A DNA stretch of 64,000 bases from Achromobacter veterisilvae (GTDB lineage: Bacteria > Pseudomonadota > Gammaproteobacteria > Burkholderiales > Burkholderiaceae_B): assembly GCF_900496975.1 (NCBI RefSeq), contig NZ_UFQC01000007.1:1-64000 (forward strand). The letters run 5' to 3'. Below the pieces are notes generated by a model that was not told the DNA's origin, made no database searches, and saw nothing but the letters and a program-made list of their open reading frames with translations. This document shows positions 62,455-64,000 of the stretch, piece by piece (the first letter of the stretch is position 1; each line of letters begins with the position of its first letter). A program made the translations under genes and the position numbers.

Positions 62455-63174
62455 ATGACCGCCGTAGACACCATGGCCGGGCGCCTTGCCCAGATCCAGC
62501 AACGCATCGCCGACGCCTGCGCGCGCGCCGGCCGCCCCCCGGAAAGCGTGACGCTGCTGCCCGTCAGCAAGACCTTCGGCATCGAAGCCATCCGCGAGGC
62601 CATGGCGCTGGGGCTGACCCGTTTCGGCGAGAACAAGACGCAGGAGATCCGCCAGAAGGCCGCCGCCCTGGCCGGCCAGGGCCTGCAATGGGTGCTGATC
62701 GGCCACCTCCAGACCAACAAGGCCCGCGACGCCGCCCGCGACGCGGCCGAAGTGCAATCCCTGGACCGCGTGGAGCTGGCCGAGGCCCTGCACCGCCGCC
62801 TGGTCGGCGAAGGCCGCAGCCTGGACGTGCTGGTGCAGGTGAAAACCTCGTCCGAACCCAGCAAGTACGGCATGGCTCCCGCGGACGTGCCCGCCTTCCT
62901 GCGCCGGATCGCGGCCGACTTCCCGACCTTGCGGGTGCAGGGCCTGATGACGCTGGCGGTGAACTCGCCGGACCCCGGCGAGGTGCGGGCCTGCTTCCGC
63001 GCCCTGCGCGAGCTGCGCGACCGCCTGCGCCAGGAAAACGTGCCCGGGGTATCGCTGGACCGCCTGTCGATGGGGATGAGCGGGGATTTCGAGCTGGCGA
63101 TCGAGGAAGGCTCGACGGAAGTGCGCATCGGCACGGCCGTATTCGGCGCGCGCAGCTACCCCGATCCGCAGTAA
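62455..63174 (+). CDS. yggS: YggS/PLPBP pyridoxal-phosphate homeostasis protein
   Basis: The 239-residue single-domain PLP protein has the lysine motif LLPVSKTFG near residues 34-42, GENKTQE, the WVLIGHLQTNKAR block and the phosphate-binding SMGMSGDFELAIEEGSTEVRIG in two stretches. It buffers PLP and affects branched-chain and valine metabolism. ATG 62455 follows AGAGAG. A strong terminator lies 25 bp after its stop. Confidence 0.93.
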   Translation: MTAVDTMAGRLAQIQQRIADACARAGRPPESVTLLPVSKTFGIEAIREAMALGLTRFGENKTQEIRQKAAALAGQGLQWVLIGHLQTNKARDAARDAAEVQSLDRVELAEALHRRLVGEGRSLDVLVQVKTSSEPSKYGMAPADVPAFLRRIAADFPTLRVQGLMTLAVNSPDPGEVRACFRALRELRDRLRQENVPGVSLDRLSMGMSGDFELAIEEGSTEVRIGTAVFGARSYPDPQ

Positions 63175-63199
63175 TCCGTCTGCCGGAGGGACGAAAAAG

Positions 63200-63223
63200 G
63201 GGCCCGTTTTTCGGGCCCTTTTT
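63200..63223 (+). terminator. Rho-independent terminator after yggS
   Basis: GGGCCCG-TTTTT-CGGGCCC (63200-63218) is followed by TTTTT; an A-run on the left side would serve the other strand. Confidence 0.88.
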
Positions 63224-63331
63224 GCGCAAGCGCAAGGCATAATGGCGGCGCAAGAAAAAAGCGACGCGGATTTGACGACGCTCAAGGACGAAATCGTCGC
63301 GCTTTCGACATCCCGCACGAGGAGACACCCC

Positions 63332-64000
63332 ATGCATAAACCCATGAAGCGCCTGCTGGCGCTTGCCGCCCTGTCCCTGGCCGCCGGCGCGGCCTCCGCC
63401 CAAGCCTGGCCCACCCAACCGGTCCGCTGGATCGTCCCCTATCCGGCCGGCGGCGGCACCGACGTGGTGGCGCGCACCGTGGCCAGCGGCCTGGAAAAAG
63501 CGCTGGGCCAGACCATCGTGGTCGAGAACCGTCCCGGCGCCGGCACCATCATCGGCGCGACCGCCATCGCGCAGGCCGAACCCTCCGGCTACGTAGTCGG
63601 CACCGCCGACTCCGGCACCCTGGCGTTCAACTCGTCGCTGTACGCCAAGCTGTCCTACGACCCGGCCAAGTTCACCTACATCGGCGGCATCGCCAAGTTC
63701 CCGCTGCTGCTGGCCGTGAACGTCAATTCGCCGTACAAAACGGTGGACGAGGTGCTCGCGGCCGCCCGGAAGGAACCGGGCAAGCTGACGGCGGCCTCGG
63801 CCGGCGCGGGCTCGCCGCACCACCTGGCGCTGGAGCTGTTCAAGCAACGCACGGGCGCCAACCTGCTGCACGTGCCCTACAAGGGCGCCGCGCCCGCCAT
63901 CCAGGACCTCCTGGGCGGACAGGTCGACCTGATGTTCATCGACCTCGCCTCGGGCCTGCCAAACGTGAAGGCCGGCAAGCTGCGCGTCCTGGCGGCCGCC
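63332..64000 (+). CDS. Bug-family periplasmic substrate-binding protein (partial, runs off window)
   Basis: The first 223 codons are present. A signal peptide (1-24, ending ASAQA) follows a GAGGAGA site, then the Bug blocks WPTQPVRWIVPYPAGGGTD, VVENRPGAGTIIG, LLHVPYKGAAPAIQDLLGG and VDLMFIDLASG. The gene continues in frame at base 64000. It is the fourth Bug protein in the window and has no visible transporter partner. Confidence 0.87.
   Translation, partial: MHKPMKRLLALAALSLAAGAASAQAWPTQPVRWIVPYPAGGGTDVVARTVASGLEKALGQTIVVENRPGAGTIIGATAIAQAEPSGYVVGTADSGTLAFNSSLYAKLSYDPAKFTYIGGIAKFPLLLAVNVNSPYKTVDEVLAAARKEPGKLTAASAGAGSPHHLALELFKQRTGANLLHVPYKGAAPAIQDLLGGQVDLMFIDLASGLPNVKAGKLRVLAAA

Noticed and set aside
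59710-63174. A 1154-codon open frame on the plus strand
   Set aside because: Only its last 240 codons (yggS) match a family. The rest is antisense to the AapJ-like and aminotransferase genes and reflects high GC with few stop codons.

Overview
The window comes from a high-GC betaproteobacterium, most likely a Bordetella/Achromobacter-type member of the Alcaligenaceae. The evidence is four Bug-family periplasmic binding proteins, conserved housekeeping blocks in betaproteobacterial order (yibN-grxC-secB-gpsA; rsmB-DUF4390-ntrY-ntrX-trkA-trkH; def-fmt with dprA divergent), and uniform GC-rich codon use. The assignment rests on recognised protein families and gene order, not on a database search.

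Layout. 1-1.8 kb: the 3' end of thiC, a tandem duplication of that 3' end, and a dense field of a 13-bp dyad, GGTGTC-N-GACACC. 1.8-5.2 kb: FAD-linked 2-hydroxyacid dehydrogenase with its GntR/FadR regulator, then a membrane diguanylate cyclase. 5.3-10 kb, minus strand: gpmA, an EnvC-like factor, a CtpA-type protease and moeB. 10.1-13.6 kb, plus strand: yibN, grxC, secB, gpsA and a Bug protein. 13.8-17.3 kb: trmL, comF, a bioC-like methyltransferase and ybdK. 17.9-25.8 kb, minus strand: rsmB, DUF4390, ntrY, a short ntrX-like regulator, trkA and trkH. 25.9-30.2 kb: a LysE exporter, then an amidase and Bug gene divergent from a LysR gene.

30.2-47.2 kb is the most distinctive part: an acyl-CoA catabolic cluster in two divergent arms. 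The minus arm encodes a Liv-type ABC importer (binding protein, LivG, F, H, M), an acyl-CoA dehydrogenase, a TetR regulator, a PaaK-like CoA ligase, a class III CoA-transferase and a PECR-like enoyl-CoA reductase. The plus arm encodes a 3-hydroxyacyl-CoA dehydrogenase-type SDR, a crotonase, a DUF35 Zn-ribbon protein, a thiolase-like protein without the usual cysteine, a MaoC hydratase and a PRISE-type ene-reductase. A Bug protein and a cyclase-family hydrolase close it. Four copies of a dyad close to ATACC-N4-GGTAT lie in the divergent promoter and at the right edge, which suggests control by the embedded TetR protein. The likely logic is import, CoA activation, beta-oxidation and a retro-aldol cleavage resembling steroid side-chain degradation; the substrate is unknown.

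47.6-49.7 kb: an AbiEi/AbiEii toxin-antitoxin pair and a lone HTH protein beside an AT-rich stretch. 49.8-64 kb: rimO, a ferritin-like protein, a LOG-family protein, small enzymes, fmt, def, dprA, mvaB with a small membrane protein, an amino-acid binding protein, an aminotransferase, a yggS-type PLP protein and a partial Bug gene.

Across the window the 13-bp dyad sits in four intergenic regions, three of them between convergent genes, and most copies occur as pairs 50-52 bp apart. This looks like a small REPIN-like element. No rRNA, tRNA, insertion sequence, prophage or CRISPR array was recognised.
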